A DNA stretch of 64,000 nt from Micromonospora luteifusca (GTDB lineage: Bacteria > Actinomycetota > Actinomycetes > Mycobacteriales > Micromonosporaceae). The notes under the pieces are model-generated. The model made no database searches. It was not told where the DNA came from and saw only the letters and a list, made by a program, of their open reading frames with translations. The stretch covers positions 3,896,001 to 3,960,000 of the forward strand of contig NZ_JAFBBP010000001.1 of NCBI RefSeq assembly GCF_016907275.1, written 5' to 3'. Below are positions 60,703-64,000 of the stretch, in pieces. How positions within the stretch are numbered: position 1 is the stretch's first letter; each line of letters opens with the position of its first letter. A program made the position numbers and the translations under genes.

Positions 60703-61685
60703 GACTTCTTCCCCAGAATGTGCGTGCGGTAGAAGGCCCACGCGTCGCCGACCATGTCGTGCAGTGTCGGCTTCTGTGGCACCCAGCCCAGCTCGTCGCG
60801 GGCCAGCGCGGAGGAGGCCACCAGCTCGGCCGGGTCGCCCTCACGGCGCGGTGCCACCTCGACGGGCAGTTGGTGCCCGGTGACCTCGCGGACCACGTCG
60901 GCGACCTGGCGGTTGGTGAAGCCGTTGCCGTTGCCCAGGTTGTAGATCCGGTGTTGGCCGCTGCTGGCGGCGTCCAGTGCCAGCAGGTGCGCTCGGGCCA
61001 GGTCGGCGACGTGGATGTAGTCGCGGACGCAGGTGCCGTCCACCGTGGGGTAGTCGTCGCCGAAGAGCTGGAGCTTCTCCCGTCGGCCGGCGGCGACCTC
61101 CAGTGCGATCGGGATCAGGTGTGTCTCCGGGTCGTGTCGTTCGCCGAGGGCGACGTCGCCGTCGAGGTGGGCGCCCGCCACGTTGAAGTAGCGCAGCGAC
61201 ACGGCGGCCAGCCCGTGCGCGATCGTCTCGGAGGTGAGCGCCATGTCGACGGCGAGCTTGGTGGCGCCGTACGTGTTGGTGGGTGCCTTGACCGCGGTCT
61301 CCGTGATGGGCAGCTCGGTGGGGTTGCCGTAGACGGCGGCCGTGGATGAGAAGACCATTCGTGGCACCCCGGCGGCGCGGACCGCGTCGATCAGGGCGAG
61401 CGTGCCGATGGTGTTGTTCTGCCAGTACAGCTCCGGCTTGACCATCGACTCGCCGGCGGCGATGAGAGCGGCGAAGTGCAGCACCCCGTCGAAGCCGGCG
61501 TCCGGGGTGATGATGCGGGCGGCGTCGTGGATGGGCGCCTCGACGTGGGTCGCGTCCGGGGCGAGCGCCTCCCGGTGGCCGGTGCGCAGGTCGTCCAGGA
61601 CGACCACCTGGTGGCCCGCGTCGAGCAGCATTCGGGTCACCACGCTGCCGATGAAGCCAGCGCCCCCGGTGACGAGCAGTTTCAC
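60699..61685 (-). CDS. galE: UDP-glucose 4-epimerase
   Basis: This 328-residue SDR enzyme interconverts UDP-glucose and UDP-galactose. Rossmann motif KLLVTGGAGFIGSVVTRMLL, VVLDDLRTGHREAL, and the catalytic YGATK tetrad region (NTYGATKLAVD) with the Ser/Thr FSSTAAVYG. It is the first gene of galE-galK. An AT-rich promoter segment with TATGAT and 10-base-spaced repeats lies about 100 bases upstream (61778-61804). Confidence 0.96.
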   Translation of the reverse strand: MKLLVTGGAGFIGSVVTRMLLDAGHQVVVLDDLRTGHREALAPDATHVEAPIHDAARIITPDAGFDGVLHFAALIAAGESMVKPELYWQNNTIGTLALIDAVRAAGVPRMVFSSTAAVYGNPTELPITETAVKAPTNTYGATKLAVDMALTSETIAHGLAAVSLRYFNVAGAHLDGDVALGERHDPETHLIPIALEVAAGRREKLQLFGDDYPTVDGTCVRDYIHVADLARAHLLALDAASSGQHRIYNLGNGNGFTNRQVADVVREVTGHQLPVEVAPRREGDPAELVASSALARDELGWVPQKPTLHDMVGDAWAFYRTHILGKKS

Positions 61686-61777
61686 GTCGTTGCCTCCTGC
61701 CTGGCCCGCCCGGGACGTGGCCCTTCGGTGATCACCCTAAGGCGGTGGCCGGCACCCTCGCCGACGCCACCGCCATC

Positions 61778-61804
61778 CTCATTCCATCATAATCTCTCAC
61801 GATT
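61778..61804 (-). promoter_or_regulatory. Candidate galE promoter with direct repeats
   Basis: On the minus strand AATCGTGA (61804-61797) and GATTATGA (61794-61787) repeat at 10-base spacing and a third, weaker copy GGAATGAG follows. TATGAT (61791-61786) within them is a good -10 hexamer. Regularly spaced half-sites overlapping a -10 suit a repressor of the DeoR or GntR type. No regulator gene is adjacent. Confidence 0.45.
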
Positions 61805-61880
61805 AAACAGAGCCGAACATCTGTGGTCCGCTCCGTGCGATCCCCGGTGTGGTGAGCCAACGGTGTCTACCATCTCTGTC

Positions 61881-62954
61881 ATGCGGGAAGCGGCCCGTAC
61901 CGGGCTCCGGCGACGCGTGCGGGTGCGGCCCCGCCGCGACCCCGGCCCGCTCGCCCGGGCCGTCGCCCGGATGCTGGTTCGCGCCGCGGACGGTGCCACC
62001 CGACTCGTCACCGACCTGCTCGGGACCGGCCCGGCAGCCGGTCGGGAGCGCATCTCCGAGGCCGAGCTACGGGACCTGGTCGCGGCGAACACGGTGCTCG
62101 ACCCGGACGAGCGACGCATCATCGACGAGGTCCTGGTAGCCGGTGCCAGCCTGATCCGCGAGGTGATGATGCCGCGCACCGAGGTGGTCTTCCTCCCGGC
62201 GCGACTGACCATCGCCGAGGCCGCCCGGCTGGTACGTGCCGAAACGCACACCCGCTACCCGGTCACCGACGGCACCCATGACGACGTCGTCGGCTTCGTG
62301 CACCTACGTGACGTGCTGCTGCGTCCGGACGCCGATCCGTGCGTCAGCGTCGGTGAGCTGGCCCGGGAGGTGAAGCGGCTCCCCGGCAGCAAACGGGTGC
62401 TGCCCGCGCTGACCGAGATGCGCCGGGAGGGCCAGCACCTGGCGGTGGTGGTCGACGAGTACGGCGGGACCGCCGGCATCGTCACCCTGGAGGACCTCAT
62501 CGAGGAGTTGATCGGCGAGATCCACGACGAGTACGACGCCACCCCGGACCCGGTGCACGCCGGCCTGCCGGCCGTGGTGGACGGCCGCCTCAACCTCGCT
62601 GACTTCGCCGAACGGACCGGGGTGGTACTCCCCGCCGGGCCGTACGAGACGGTCGGCGGGTTCGTGATGGCCGCGCTGGGTCGGCTCCCGGTGACCGGCG
62701 ACGAGGTGCCGGTGCCCGGTGAACCCGCCGACGTCGGCGCGCCCGACACGGCCGACCCGCCGGGTGGCTGGCTGCTGCGAGTGCTCGCGTTGGACGGCCG
62801 CCGGGTGGCCCGGCTCGCGGTCTCCGCCGTCCGAGTGCCCGAGCAGCACCGCCGGCTCGCAGCCAACCCGACGCGCCGGGTCGGCGCGGGCGAAGCACCC
62901 GAGGTCAGCACCCCGACACCGGCGGGCCGGGGCCGACCCGCCGGCCCGTCATGA
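61881..62954 (+). CDS. CorC/HlyC-like protein with two CBS domains, no membrane domain
   Basis: This 357-residue protein has an N-terminal region of ~60 Arg-rich residues, the ERRIIDEVLVAGASLIREVM linker typical before CBS domains, two CBS domains (about 100-210: MMPRTEVVFLPARLTIAEAA, YPVTDGTHDDVVGFVHLRDV, VVDEYGGTAGIVTLEDLIEE) and a CorC_HlyC domain (about 230-330). The DUF21/CNNM membrane domain of CorC-type transporters is absent, so it is a soluble form that may regulate ion homeostasis. ATG 61881 has TACCAT 7 bases upstream, suggesting a leaderless mRNA. Confidence 0.88.
   Translation: MREAARTGLRRRVRVRPRRDPGPLARAVARMLVRAADGATRLVTDLLGTGPAAGRERISEAELRDLVAANTVLDPDERRIIDEVLVAGASLIREVMMPRTEVVFLPARLTIAEAARLVRAETHTRYPVTDGTHDDVVGFVHLRDVLLRPDADPCVSVGELAREVKRLPGSKRVLPALTEMRREGQHLAVVVDEYGGTAGIVTLEDLIEELIGEIHDEYDATPDPVHAGLPAVVDGRLNLADFAERTGVVLPAGPYETVGGFVMAALGRLPVTGDEVPVPGEPADVGAPDTADPPGGWLLRVLALDGRRVARLAVSAVRVPEQHRRLAANPTRRVGAGEAPEVSTPTPAGRGRPAGPS

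Positions 62955-64000
<1,046 letters not shown>

Overview
The window is high-GC actinobacterial chromosome, most likely from Micromonospora or a close relative (Micromonosporaceae). The evidence is the strong G/C third-position bias, frequent GTG starts, many genes whose -10 hexamer lies only 6-8 bases before the start codon (leaderless mRNAs), and actinobacterial gene sets: an Rv2578c-type radical SAM protein, DUF6758, DUF4383, MpaB, SigE-type sigma factors and the galU-glp-rimJ-glpR cluster. I see no prophage, integrase, transposase or CRISPR array. Two tRNA genes (Ala-CGC, Gln-TTG) are present with no integrated element beside them. Both window edges cut a gene: the protein at the left end lacks its C-terminus and trpS at the right end lacks its last codons.

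Layout. 1-6 kb: an ECF sigma factor and its overlapping partner; a radical SAM/SplB-like protein with an intein inside its iron-sulfur motif and a LexA-type box before its start; DCC and HTTM proteins; thioredoxin behind a SigR-type promoter. 6.5-19 kb: MaoC dehydratase, TrmH methyltransferase, a PH-domain protein with a 52-residue membrane partner, a SigE sigma factor with its membrane partner, PHP phosphoesterase, MarC, a RecB-like nuclease, MpaB, a Fur-family regulator, small membrane proteins, a CpaB-like protein and FmdB. 19-26 kb: formyl-THF cyclo-ligase, a diguanylate cyclase, then galU-glp-rimJ-glpR, which matches the gephyrin-like cell-division locus of Corynebacterium and Streptomyces. 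26-36 kb is a more accessory stretch: tRNA-Ala, repeats, several secreted or anchored proteins of unknown function, a Gfo/Idh/MocA oxidoreductase, a HAF-type propeller, a phosphopantetheinyl transferase and a VWA protein pair. 36-46 kb: a candidate small RNA, protein O-mannosyltransferase divergent from rsmI, metG, tatD, rsmA and ispE. 46-54 kb: an ABC-F ATPase, two DUF4383 paralogs separated by a large inverted repeat, a TetR regulator and acyl-CoA desaturase with a palindromic operator, tRNA-Gln, glmU and prs. 54-64 kb: rplY, pth, cysQ-cysD-cysN, galE-galK, a CorC-like CBS protein and trpS.

How the genes fit together. Most are housekeeping: translation (metG, trpS, rplY, pth, rsmA, rsmI, TrmH), cell-envelope precursors (glmU, galU, galE, ispE, pmt), nucleotide and sulfur activation (prs, cysDN, cysQ), and stress control (trxA under a disulfide-stress promoter, the radical SAM protein under a DNA-damage box). 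The features most worth a second look lie between or inside known genes: an intein splice site that is also an Fe-S ligand, a promoter-plus-two-hairpin unit that looks like a ~95-nt RNA, a pair of perfect DnaA boxes far from any replication gene, coupled mini-ORFs ahead of ispE and cysD, and several large perfect palindromes.
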